Assembly: GCA_032119795.1 (NCBI GenBank)
Contig: JAUMFO010000040.1
Location: 1-64,000 of the forward strand
Reading direction: 5' to 3'
Source of the DNA: JAGIBJ01 sp032119795
Lineage (GTDB): Bacteria; Actinomycetota; Thermoleophilia; Solirubrobacterales; Solirubrobacteraceae
Length of the DNA: 64,000 bases
Shown piece after piece: positions 48,222 through 55,521 of the stretch. Each line of letters starts with the position of its first letter. The stretch's first letter is position 1. A model generated the notes under the pieces. It was not told the origin of the DNA, did no database searches, and saw only the letters and a list, made by a program, of their open reading frames with translations. A program made the translations under genes and the position numbers.

Positions 48222-48494
48222 TTAGTTGAGCGACTTCTTCAGCGCAGCAGCGGCGCTGAACTTCGCGCCGTTGCTGGCGGCGATCTTGATGGTCTCGCCG
48301 GTGGCCGGGTTGCGACCCTCACGGGCGGCGCGCTTGGACACGCTGAACTTGCCAAAGCCACTGACGGCGACTTCGCCGCCGGTCTGCAGCTCTGCAGTGA
48401 TTGCATCGAACGTAGCGTCGATGATCTCCTTCGCCTGGGCCTGGCTGACGTCGGCGTCAGCAGCGACCTTCTGAGCGAGCTCCTGCTTGGTCAT
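48222..48494 (-). CDS. hup: HU-family DNA-binding protein
   Basis: Histone-like nucleoid protein of 90 aa. MTKQELAQKVAADADVSQAQAKEIIDA is the dimerisation helix pair. GEVAVSGFGKFSVSKRAAREGRNPATGE is the HU signature, including the DNA-intercalating Asn-Pro at the tip of the beta arm. There is no basic C-terminal tail of the mycobacterial type. The ATG at 48494 has a very strong ribosome-binding site (AAGGAGG), in contrast to the leaderless genes around it. Confidence 0.95.
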   Translation of the reverse strand: MTKQELAQKVAADADVSQAQAKEIIDATFDAITAELQTGGEVAVSGFGKFSVSKRAAREGRNPATGETIKIAASNGAKFSAAAALKKSLN

Positions 48495-48823
48495 GAGAGA
48501 ACCTCCTTGGGGATCTACGGGGTGTCTCAAGCTACATGTCCCAGCGGCGGATCGCCCGCAGTTACGGGCGATATGGGGTCGTCGGGGCTGGCCAGAGGCC
48601 ACTTTGGCTACTCCAGACCGGCCACAAATCGCTCAAGCGCACCGAAAATAGGTGCAGCCTTCTGCGCGGGGTTTTGCCTGCTCAGGACCGATTTCCGTGA
48701 TGACGATCACGTCGATTGCGCGAGACGGCCCGGCGGTCCGGTTGGCTCTGGTGCACGTTCGCCCAAGAAATCTCGGAATTTGGCCGCTTTTGCTCCGCGG
48801 CCAGGCTGTGGGACGATGCCCGC
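48495..48823. other. Divergent intergenic region with two dyads
   Basis: 329 bases between hup and the S4-domain gene, with no supported coding frame. It holds two perfect inverted repeats: ATCGCCCG-CAGTTA-CGGGCGAT (48551-48572) on the hup side and CGTGAT-GACG-ATCACG (48696-48711) on the other. TAGCTT on the minus strand near 48530 is a possible -10 for hup. The dyads may be operators. Confidence 0.4.
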
Positions 48824-49192
48824 ATGGAGACGACACGCGTCGATCGGTGGCTCTGGGCGGTTCGCGTCCACAAGACGCGTGCCCTCGCGACCGATGGCTG
48901 CCGCGCCGGCCACGTGAAGATCAACGGCAATCAGGCGAAGGCTGCGACGATGGTCAAGCCGGGGGACCGGGTCGAGGCCCGCGTCGGCACCCGCAGCCGC
49001 GAACTCGAGGTCGTGAAGATCATCGAGAAGCGCGTCAGCGCCGCAGTGGCGGCGACGTGCTTCGTCGACCACACCCCGGCGCCGCCCGAGCCCAGCGAGT
49101 TTGATCAGCCGGTCTTCCAGCGCGATGCGCGAACGGGTCGCCCGACCAAGCGCGACCGTCGCGATCTGGAGCGCCTGCGCCGCGAGCTCTGA
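48824..49192 (+). CDS. S4-domain RNA-binding protein (HslR/RqcP-like)
   Basis: 122 aa. The N-terminal S4 fold is complete: TRVDRWLWAVRVHKTRALATDGCRAGHVKINGNQAK, then VKPGDRVEARVG. A basic tail follows (GRPTKRDRRDLERLRREL). HslR binds the 50S subunit carrying nascent chains, and RqcP acts in ribosome quality control; which applies here is not decided by sequence. A weak GACGAT box precedes the ATG by 6 nt. Confidence 0.86.
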   Translation: METTRVDRWLWAVRVHKTRALATDGCRAGHVKINGNQAKAATMVKPGDRVEARVGTRSRELEVVKIIEKRVSAAVAATCFVDHTPAPPEPSEFDQPVFQRDARTGRPTKRDRRDLERLRREL

Positions 49193-49254
49193 TCGCCAGC
49201 ACGGCGGGCGCGCGCAGCGACGACCGGACTGATGCTCAGCTGACGTGCGGCGAC

Positions 49255-49260
49255 TAGGTT
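49255..49260 (+). promoter_or_regulatory. -10 box of a leaderless promoter for the DUF3105 gene
   Basis: TAGGTT ends 7 nt before ATG 49268. Confidence 0.5.
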
Positions 49261-49267
49261 TGGCGCC

Positions 49268-49942
49268 ATGAGCAGTCGCGAGGAGCGCAAGGAGGCAGCG
49301 AAGGTTGCCCGGGAGGCCGAGCAGGCTGCGGTGTTGGCCGCGTCGCGTCGTCGCCGACTTCAGCTTGTTGGCGGAGGTATCGCGGCGCTCGCAGCCGTGG
49401 CGGTCGGTCTGGGCGTCGTCATCTCATCCGGTGGGGACGAACCCGGGACGCCCGAGCAGGCCAACGCAGCGATCCCCGCGCAACAGATCACCGATCTGGC
49501 CGCCGCTTCCAAAGCGGCAGGCGTGAAGGTCTCCACCTACAAAGACAGCGGAACCGGCGAGCACACGACCGATGCGGTGAAGTACCCGATGAACCCGCCG
49601 ACCAACGGGGCACACAACCCCGTTTGGGCAGCCGACGGCAACTACGCGGGCCGCACGACGCCGCAGGTCGAGCAGCTCGTCCACGCCCTCGAACACGGGC
49701 GCATTCTGATCCAGTACCGGCCGGGGCTCCCGGCCGAGCAGGTCGCCCAGCTTGAGGCGCTCTTCGACGAGGCGCCCCAGCACGTCCTCTTGTTTGAGAA
49801 CTCCACGGGCATGAAGGGTGATGTCGCCGTCACCGCGTGGACACACTCGATGGTGTTCCCGGCGCTCACCGATCCCGCATTCGACGCGATCCGTGCCTTC
49901 CGCGAGCAGTACCGCGACCAAGGGCCGGAGTACGTCGCGTAG
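49268..49942 (+). CDS. DUF3105 membrane-anchored protein
   Basis: 224 aa. A charged N terminus of about 30 residues (EERKEAAKVAREAEQAA) precedes one membrane helix (about 38-57). The DUF3105 domain has MNPPTNGAHNPVW, QLVHALEHGRILIQYRPGL and VTAWTHSMVFPAL. The conserved His residues suggest metal or ligand binding, but no function is known for the family. It shares only weak similarity with the shorter protein at 43036-43452. Own leaderless promoter. Confidence 0.8.
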   Translation: MSSREERKEAAKVAREAEQAAVLAASRRRRLQLVGGGIAALAAVAVGLGVVISSGGDEPGTPEQANAAIPAQQITDLAAASKAAGVKVSTYKDSGTGEHTTDAVKYPMNPPTNGAHNPVWAADGNYAGRTTPQVEQLVHALEHGRILIQYRPGLPAEQVAQLEALFDEAPQHVLLFENSTGMKGDVAVTAWTHSMVFPALTDPAFDAIRAFREQYRDQGPEYVA

Positions 49943-49962
49943 GCGAGGTGGGGCCCGGCCGG

Positions 49963-50784
49963 TTAGGCGTCGGCGGCTGCGGCCGCGAGGGCCGCGAGGG
50001 AGTTGCGCTCACCTTGGCGGCTGAGCGTTGACTCCAGGCGCAGGACGGCGTCGTCGGTCCGGACGAGGCTGGCCAGGAGCCAAACCCGGCGGGCGGCGTG
50101 CGGCCTGATGGAGTGCTCGACGGCGAAGAGATCGCCGCGCTGGCCGGGCTCCATTGCGGCCCAGAACGCCCGCCACTGGGCGACCTGCCATGGGCGTCCG
50201 GGTTCCTCTAGGAGCCAGCGGTCGCCGAGCGGCCGTCCGACGAGGTCCTGCTGGCGCGGATCGCCGACGGCGCGGCACGGGTCGTCGGCGATGAAGCCCG
50301 CGATGGTGGGGAAGAGGCGCGCCTCCGCCGGGAGTTCGGCGGAGCGCCGAGCAGCGTCGACATCGCCCCGCACGTCACCGGCCTGAGCATCGACGAGCGC
50401 ACGGATCTCGTCGAGTCGTCGCTCGGTCGCCATGACGCGGAGCCGGGCGGCCTCGGCGGCGGTGGCCGCCGCCGAGGCGACGCTGCGAGCGTCGGCGGTG
50501 AGGAGGCGGCGATCCAGCTCCCGAGAACGCAAGCGGTCGCGCATCCCGCGCGTCTGGCGCCGGGCGTCGTGTTGGAGCTTGATCGCGTCGTCGAGCGCGA
50601 CGGCCCGCAGCGAGGCAGCGTGCTCGGCCTCGACGAGGATCCGCAGGCGCTCATGGTGTTCGCGCAGCACGCTGCGCTCGGCGTCGAGCAGCGCGGCCAA
50701 GCCCGGGGGACCGCTCGCGGGTGTGGCGGGCCGATTCGGCATCCACGGTGTGCCCGGTGGAAGTGGGTCAGGTGTCAGGGGCAA
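49963..50784 (-). CDS. Hypothetical coiled-coil protein
   Basis: 273 aa; not recognised. The first 30 residues are Pro-rich. Residues about 35-145 are strongly helical and charged with a heptad feel (LLDAERSVLREHHERLRILVEAEHAASLR onward, cut here). The C-terminal 120 residues are a mixed domain with several Trp (WLLEEPGRPWQVAQWRAFW). No signal peptide or membrane segment. Start ATG 50784 or ATG 50742. It is convergent with the DUF3105 gene, 20 nt away. Confidence 0.55.
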   Translation of the reverse strand: MPLTPDPLPPGTPWMPNRPATPASGPPGLAALLDAERSVLREHHERLRILVEAEHAASLRAVALDDAIKLQHDARRQTRGMRDRLRSRELDRRLLTADARSVASAAATAAEAARLRVMATERRLDEIRALVDAQAGDVRGDVDAARRSAELPAEARLFPTIAGFIADDPCRAVGDPRQQDLVGRPLGDRWLLEEPGRPWQVAQWRAFWAAMEPGQRGDLFAVEHSIRPHAARRVWLLASLVRTDDAVLRLESTLSRQGERNSLAALAAAAADA

Positions 50785-51007
50785 GCGCGGGGGAGGGAGC
50801 TGAAGGGACTCTGGTGCGGGCAGCCAGAGGTTGGACCGCTCAGAGCGTAGGGAGAAGTTTCGATACGAGTGTCAAATCCGTTTCAGCGTCAGCGCCGTCG
50901 CCGATGCGCGCGCCTACCGGGTGAAGCGTTCCCGCCATGCGCGTGTCCGCGCGGAGCGCAGCGCACAGGCCGAGCCCGACGCCGTCGCCTAGCTCGCCTC
51001 GCGTCGA

Positions 51008-51589
51008 TCAGACCGAGTTGGCTGCCCTGGACTCGGCGACGAGGGCGTCGAGGTCGACCGCGCCGTCCATCGTCATCTCGACGTGGCCCTCGGCGTCCCG
51101 CGGCCACTGCTCAGCCGGCCGGTCCCAGACGAGTTCGACGTCGTTGCCGTCGGGATTGGTGACGTAGATCGCCAGGTGCGTGCCGTGGTCGGCGACCTGC
51201 CGTGGCGCCCAGTCCGCCTCGCGCAGGCGGCGGATCGCGTCACCGAGCGCCGCGCGCGTGGGGTAGTTGAAGGCAACGTGGTGCAAGCCGGCGTGGCCGT
51301 CCGGCGTTGGTGGCCCGTCCTTGGACTTCCACGTGTTGAAGCCCAAATGGTGGTGGTAGCCGCCTGCCGAGAGAAAAAGGATGTCGCCGGTCGTCCCCCA
51401 GCCGGGCACGCCCCGAGCCTCCTGGATCACGTCGAAGCCGAGGATCCCCACGTAGAAGTCCTTCACGCGATCGATGCTGGCCGTGCGCAGGTGGACGTGC
51501 CCGATCCGTACCCGCGGGTCGATCGGGTCGGGCGCGGCGGCGATCGGGGTGACGTTGCCCTGCGGCTGGTCAGATGAGATGGAGGCCAT
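51008..51589 (-). CDS. VOC (glyoxalase/bleomycin resistance/extradiol dioxygenase) family protein
   Basis: 193 aa, one VOC module with two beta-alpha-beta-beta-beta halves. RIGHVHLRTASIDRVKDFYVGILGF carries the first metal His; GGYHHHLGFNTWKS and GHAGLHHVAFNYPT are the middle region; HGTHLAIYVTNPDGNDVELVWDRP carries the last Glu. The layout is close to catechol 2,3-dioxygenase-like (CatE/YfiE type) enzymes. The reaction is unknown. The ATG 51589 has TAGTCT 7 nt upstream, in a promoter that overlaps the divergent SDR promoter. Confidence 0.85.
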   Translation of the reverse strand: MASISSDQPQGNVTPIAAAPDPIDPRVRIGHVHLRTASIDRVKDFYVGILGFDVIQEARGVPGWGTTGDILFLSAGGYHHHLGFNTWKSKDGPPTPDGHAGLHHVAFNYPTRAALGDAIRRLREADWAPRQVADHGTHLAIYVTNPDGNDVELVWDRPAEQWPRDAEGHVEMTMDGAVDLDALVAESRAANSV

Positions 51590-51596
51590 AGTGGCC

Positions 51597-51606
51597 AGAC
51601 TAGGCT
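51597..51606. promoter_or_regulatory. Overlapping divergent -10 boxes (VOC and SDR genes)
   Basis: AGACTAGGCT contains TAGTCT on the minus strand (7 nt from ATG 51589) and TAGGCT on the plus strand (6 nt from GTG 51613). The two boxes share the central TA, so RNA polymerase cannot occupy both at once. Confidence 0.6.
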
Positions 51607-51612
51607 CGGGCC

Positions 51613-51642
51613 GTGGCGACCGGGAGCATCTTGTGGACCTAG
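51613..51642 (+). CDS. Possible 9-residue leader peptide before the SDR gene
   Basis: GTG 51613 lies 6 nt after the plus-strand -10 box and opens a frame VATGSILWT that stops at 51640-51642, overlapping the SDR start at 51633. If the mRNA is leaderless, ribosomes would first translate this peptide. Speculative. Confidence 0.25.
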   Translation: MATGSILWT

Positions 51643-52382
51643 GACTGAGTGGGCGCGTCGCGCTCGTGACGGGCGGGACGCGCGGCATCGGCCGCGCGAT
51701 CGCCGCCGCGCTGATCGCGGAGGGGGCGCGGGTGGCGATCACTGGCCGTGACGCGTCGGCGATCGGTGCCGTCGCCACGGGTATCGGCGCCGCGGGCTAC
51801 GTGTTCGACTCCGGTGATCTCTCGGCTGGCCCGCGACTGATCGACGCCGTCGAAGCTGAGCTTGGACCGGTCGACGTCTACGTCGCCAATACCGGCGGGC
51901 CGCGCCGCGACGCTGATCCGCTCGCGTTCACCACGGCGGAGTGGGAGGCCGCGCACCGCGAGCTGGTCGTCTCGCCGATGACGATCGTCGGCCGCGTGCT
52001 GCCGGGGATGCGCGAGCGCGGCTTTGGCCGCGTGGTGGCCGTGTCGTCGAGCTCGGCGGTCGAGCCGCTCGACGGCCTGCAGCTGTCCAACGCCAACCGC
52101 CCAGCGTTGCTGTCGGCGTTCAAGCTCCTGGCGCGCGAGGCGGCCGGTGACGGCGTCACGTTCAACGCCGTACTGCCCGGCCGGATCGCCACCGATCGCC
52201 TCGTCTCCGGCGACGCCAGCCCCGAGGCGCTGCAGGCCGCGGCCAAGCGCGACATCCCGGCGAGGCGCACTGGCACCCCGGAAGAGGTCGCCGCCGCAGC
52301 GGTCTTCCTGGCGTCGGCGCAGGCGTCCTACGTCACCGGCCAGTCGCTCCTCGTCGATGGCGGACTGACGCGCTCCTGGTGA
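51633..52382 (+). CDS. Short-chain dehydrogenase/reductase (SDR) lacking the catalytic Tyr
   Basis: 249 aa, Rossmann fold. VALVTGGTRGIGRAIAAALIAEG is the NAD(P) site; VYVANTGGPR corresponds to the NNAG motif; GRVVAVSSSSAVEPLDG contains the catalytic Ser region. Where YxxxK is expected, the sequence is LSNANRPALLSAFKLLARE: the Lys is kept but the Tyr position is Leu. This is a known SDR branch with SNxxR instead of Tyr. SYVTGQSLLVDGGLTRSW ends the domain. Start GTG 51633 is the best fit to the family N terminus. Confidence 0.85.
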   Translation: MDLGLSGRVALVTGGTRGIGRAIAAALIAEGARVAITGRDASAIGAVATGIGAAGYVFDSGDLSAGPRLIDAVEAELGPVDVYVANTGGPRRDADPLAFTTAEWEAAHRELVVSPMTIVGRVLPGMRERGFGRVVAVSSSSAVEPLDGLQLSNANRPALLSAFKLLAREAAGDGVTFNAVLPGRIATDRLVSGDASPEALQAAAKRDIPARRTGTPEEVAAAAVFLASAQASYVTGQSLLVDGGLTRSW

Positions 52383-52394
52383 GGGCGATCCGCC

Positions 52395-52808
52395 CTACGC
52401 GGGCCCGACGTAGAACCACTCGCCGGCCTCTCGCACGAACGTGCTGTGTTCGCGCTGCAGGCCGAGTTGGTGGTGGGTGGCGTCCCAGTAGTGCGCGTCG
52501 AACGTGACGGTTCCTGCGTCGTCATCTTGGCTGCCCGCGGTGGTGGCCAGGATCTCTAGCCGCCGCCACTCCAGATTGGGGTCGAGGTCGAGCGACGCTG
52601 GTCGGGTCGACGGGTGCCAGCTGGCGAGCAGGTAGGCGGCGTCACCGACGGCGAATGCGCTGAAGCGTGAGCGCATCAGTTGCTCGGCGGTCGGCGCCGT
52701 CGGCGCCCCGGAGCTTCGCCCCTCGTGGAGTGCTCCGCAGCACTCCACGAAGCGCTCCCGAGCGCCGCAAGGACAGCGGACTGGCACGCGGGGCGTCGGC
52801 ACGATCAA
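52395..52808 (-). CDS. YchJ/UPF0225 family protein with SEC-C-like zinc motif
   Basis: 137 aa. The N-terminal CPCGARERFVECCGALHEG is a SEC-C-type zinc-binding motif. The following domain, QLMRSRFSAFAVGDAAYLLASWHPSTRP and FDAHYWD, is the YchJ NTF2-like fold. Function unknown. TTG 52808 or GTG 52802 could start it. It ends 12 nt from the convergent SDR stop. Confidence 0.85.
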   Translation of the reverse strand: MIVPTPRVPVRCPCGARERFVECCGALHEGRSSGAPTAPTAEQLMRSRFSAFAVGDAAYLLASWHPSTRPASLDLDPNLEWRRLEILATTAGSQDDDAGTVTFDAHYWDATHHQLGLQREHSTFVREAGEWFYVGPA

Positions 52809-52844
52809 CGCAGGATCCCACGTGTCGGCGCGAAGCAGCGTGGA

Positions 52845-52884
52845 GGTCGACGGCCCGCGCGCAGCGCGCGGCGGGCCGTCGACC
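52845..52884 (-). terminator. Strong terminator hairpin of the secreted lipase gene
   Basis: GGTCGACGGCCCGC (52845-52858) and GCGGGCCGTCGACC (52871-52884) form a perfect 14-bp stem with a GC-rich loop, 19 nt beyond the lipase stop. Confidence 0.75.
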
Positions 52885-52902
52885 GGTCCCGTTACGGCAT
52901 CG

Positions 52903-54117
52903 CTACTCGGCGAAACGGTCCTTGATCCACGTCATGGAGCGATCCGGATCGTTCGTGAACGCCAGGTGCCAGCCGCCAGCAACGCGGTCCCAGTAGACGT
53001 CGCCGCCGAGCGCCTTGAGCTGGTTGGCGTAGGCCAGGTCGGCCTCGTAGGGGACGATCTCGTCGCCGTCACCATGGAACATGTAGAGCGGGATCGTCGG
53101 CTTCGCGACGGGCGGCGCGTTCCGCGTGACGCGGGCGACGAAGGCAGGGTCGTTCAGCGGGTTCTGGCCCGTCTTCCACAGGTTGCCCCAGGAGCGGTAG
53201 GCGAGGCTCAGGTTGAGTGCGTTCTGCACGCTGCACTCGCCGACGTGGTTGTCGACGAACGACAGTCCCGAGGTGCTCAGGCGGTTGCGCAGACCAAGCT
53301 CCGGGTAGGACGTGCTGTAGGAGCTGATGACGTAGACCATGAGGCTGGAGCCGATGCCGCCGTCGTTCTTGTTGATCGTGGCGATGCCGTCGACCGGCGA
53401 CGCGCCGGCGACCGCACCGACCACGTCGAGGTCGTCGGCGTAGCTCGCCTCTAGCTGCGCCGCCCAAAGCGTCGAGTGCCCGCCCTGCGAGTAACCGGTG
53501 AGGATCACCTTCGAGTCCGCGTGGCTGTCAACGAGGGCAGGGATGTTCTTCACGGCGCGGGCCATGTCGAGTTGGGCGTGCCCGGCCGAGCGACCCACGA
53601 GGTAGGGGTGCGGCGTCGGCGTGCGCAGACCCTCGTAGTCGGTGACGGCGACCGTAAAGCCCTCGTCCAGGTAGGCCTTCGCGACGCCGCTCACGAAGGC
53701 ACCGCCCGTTGGCAAGCCGACCGACGGCGCGCACGAATCGCCGGCGTCGGTCTTGTCGCGCATGCCGACCGTCCCGCTCGCCAGCGAGATGACGTTTGCG
53801 TTGCCGTTCGGCGGGACGAGCACCGTGCCGCTCACGACGATGGGGGAGCCCCATTCGTTCGTGGAGCGGTAGATCACCTGGTAGCCCGCGGTGCCGGTCG
53901 GCACCTTCGACGTGTCGAGCGTGATCGCCCGGCATTTGGCGAGCTCGCCCGGTGCTGTGGTGCCGCCGAGCGAGGTCGTCTGGAAGAACGACTCGTTGGT
54001 GTGGAACCACCAGTAGCAGGACGAGGTACTCGCGGCCGTGGCGGGCTGGGCCGCCGCACCGGTGAATGCGGCCGCTGCCAGAGACAGGGCAGCGGTAAAG
54101 AGAGCGCGTTTGCGCAA
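52903..54117 (-). CDS. Secreted lipase (secretory lipase, LIP family)
   Basis: 404 aa from TTG 54117, which has CTGGAG at a good distance and begins the signal peptide RKRALFTAALSLAAAAFTGAAA. The mature enzyme is an alpha/beta hydrolase of the Candida/Propionibacterium-like secretory lipase family: nucleophile elbow LTGYSQGGHSTLWA, acid in FHGDGDEIVPYEADL, and His in VAGGWHLAFTND. Several cysteines may form disulfides. A longer in-frame start at 54207 would spoil the signal peptide. It is divergent from the upp remnant. Confidence 0.87.
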   Translation of the reverse strand: MRKRALFTAALSLAAAAFTGAAAQPATAASTSSCYWWFHTNESFFQTTSLGGTTAPGELAKCRAITLDTSKVPTGTAGYQVIYRSTNEWGSPIVVSGTVLVPPNGNANVISLASGTVGMRDKTDAGDSCAPSVGLPTGGAFVSGVAKAYLDEGFTVAVTDYEGLRTPTPHPYLVGRSAGHAQLDMARAVKNIPALVDSHADSKVILTGYSQGGHSTLWAAQLEASYADDLDVVGAVAGASPVDGIATINKNDGGIGSSLMVYVISSYSTSYPELGLRNRLSTSGLSFVDNHVGECSVQNALNLSLAYRSWGNLWKTGQNPLNDPAFVARVTRNAPPVAKPTIPLYMFHGDGDEIVPYEADLAYANQLKALGGDVYWDRVAGGWHLAFTNDPDRSMTWIKDRFAE

Positions 54118-54244
54118 GGGGACTCCAGAGATGAGAGCAGTGGGAACGCGCCCAGCGTACCGACCCACAGACCAGTGGTATCTGTGACGTCCGACGGCCT
54201 TCGGCATCGTGCGTCCGGCGGTGGACCTGTGCGCCGTACGGCTC

Positions 54245-54250
54245 TACGCT
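54245..54250 (+). promoter_or_regulatory. -10 box of a leaderless upp promoter
   Basis: TACGCT ends 6 nt before GTG 54257. Confidence 0.5.
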
Positions 54251-54256
54251 GCGACC

Positions 54257-54535
54257 GTGCTCACCGTTCAGGTCGTCGATCATCCGCTGGTGGCCCACAA
54301 GCTGACGGCCCTCCGCGACGAGCGCACCGGCGCCTCGAACTTCCGGTTGCTGGTGCACGAGCTGGTGGCGCTCTTGGCCTACGAGGCCACGCGGGATGTG
54401 GCGGTGGAGCCGGTCGACGTCGCTATACCGATCACCGTCGTGACGGCAGCCGTCGACGAGCGACTGAACGAACGCGGCTACATCGTGCCGGGCCTCGGTG
54501 ATGCCGGCGACCGCATGTACGGGATCGCCGGTTGA
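54257..54535 (+). pseudogene. upp: Uracil phosphoribosyltransferase with an in-frame internal deletion
   Basis: 92 aa where UPRT normally has about 208. The N-terminal part is a clear UPRT start (VQVVDHPLVAHKLTALRD, then LVALLAYEATRDV and EPVDV). It runs straight into the C-terminal end (TVVTAAVDERLNERGYIVPG followed by LGDAGDRMYG). The join lies near 54415-54435. About 117 residues, including the PRPP-binding DPMLATGG segment and RAGLG motif, are missing with no frameshift. The product cannot bind PRPP, so it should be inactive. The promoter box and both ends are intact, which suggests a recent event or an assembly error. Confidence 0.85.
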
Positions 54536-54561
54536 GCCTTCGTCGTCGGTCCAGCGAGCGT

Positions 54562-55422
54562 CTACGGCGCGCGGAACGGATCGGCGGGGTACACGCCGAG
54601 GATTTTGAGGTCGGTCGTGAAGAACTCAAGCTCCTCGAGCGCCCGCCCCAGCCCGAGCTCGTCGGGGTGGCCGTCGACCTCGGCTAGGAACTGCGTCGCC
54701 GAGAAGACGCCACCGACCATGTAGCTCTCGAGTTTGGTGATGTTCACGCCGTTGGTCGCGAAGCCGCCGAGCGCTTTGTAGAGCGCGGCCGGAAGGTTGC
54801 GGACGTTGAAGGTGAAGCTCGTCACGACCGGCCCGTCGCCAGCGTCGGCGCGCACGAACTCGCGGGAGAGGACGACGAAGCGGGTGGTGTTGTGGGCCTC
54901 GTCTTCGACGTCGGCGGCCAGCACCTGCAAGCCGTAGAGCTCGGCGGCGAGCGGCGGCGAGATCGCGGCCTGGGTGAGATCGCCGGATTCCGCCACCTCC
55001 CGCGCGGCGCCGGCGGTGTCGCCAGAGATCACGGGTCGCAGGCCATGCTCCCGAATGATCTTTCGGCATTGCCCGAGCGCGTGCGAATGGCTGTGGACGG
55101 TCTCGATGCCGCCAAGCGACGCGCCCGGCAGTGCCATGAGCGCGAACTGGATCCTGAGGAAGTGCTCACCGACGATATGTAGGCCGGAGTGGGGGAGGAA
55201 CTGGTGGATATCGGCGACGCGGCCCGCAAGGGAGTTGTCGATCGGGATCATCGCGAGATCCGCCTCCCCGCTTTCCACGGCCGCGAATACGTCCTCGAAC
55301 GACGCGCACGCCAGCGACGCCCAGCCCGGGTAGTGCCGCTCGCAGGCGATGTGCGAGTTCGCGCCCGGCTCGCCCTGGTAGGCAATCCGCTGCGCATGGG
55401 TGGCGGGGCTCTGGGCGGTCAC
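54562..55422 (-). CDS. pheA: Prephenate dehydratase
   Basis: Converts prephenate to phenylpyruvate in phenylalanine synthesis. 286 aa without a chorismate mutase domain. AYQGEPGANSHIACERHYPG, LAMIPIDNSLAGRVADIH and DEAHNTTRFVVLSRE are the catalytic PDT blocks, with the Thr-Arg-Phe motif. The C-terminal ACT domain for feedback control begins TSFTFNVRNLPAALYKAL and includes NITKLESYM. GTG 55422 is chosen because a TAGACT box lies 7 nt upstream and homology starts there. Confidence 0.94.
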   Translation of the reverse strand: MTAQSPATHAQRIAYQGEPGANSHIACERHYPGWASLACASFEDVFAAVESGEADLAMIPIDNSLAGRVADIHQFLPHSGLHIVGEHFLRIQFALMALPGASLGGIETVHSHSHALGQCRKIIREHGLRPVISGDTAGAAREVAESGDLTQAAISPPLAAELYGLQVLAADVEDEAHNTTRFVVLSREFVRADAGDGPVVTSFTFNVRNLPAALYKALGGFATNGVNITKLESYMVGGVFSATQFLAEVDGHPDELGLGRALEELEFFTTDLKILGVYPADPFRAP

Positions 55423-55429
55423 GACCGGG

Positions 55430-55439
55430 AGTCTAGAAT
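55430..55439. promoter_or_regulatory. Overlapping divergent -10 boxes (pheA and MFS transporter)
   Basis: AGTCTAGAAT holds TAGACT on the minus strand, 7 nt from the pheA GTG at 55422, and TAGAAT on the plus strand, 7 nt from ATG 55447. The boxes share the central TA. The whole divergent promoter core, start codon to start codon, is 24 nt. Confidence 0.65.
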
Positions 55440-55446
55440 CGCGGGC

Positions 55447-55521
55447 ATGCCGATCTCGCTCAGGTGCCTCAGCGCGAGGCGCCGCCACCAGGCCCTGGGT
55501 CGTCGGCGCGCCGACGCATGA
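55447..55521 (+). CDS. 24-residue Arg-rich leader peptide upstream of the MFS gene
   Basis: ATG 55447 lies exactly 7 nt after a -10 box and begins a 24-codon frame (MPISLRCLSARRRHQ and on). Its stop forms ATGA with the ATG of the transporter. In a leaderless mRNA this would be the first translated frame, and the transporter would depend on it by coupling. Seven Arg residues suggest a possible attenuating peptide. Confidence 0.4.
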   Translation: MPISLRCLSARRRHQALGRRRADA

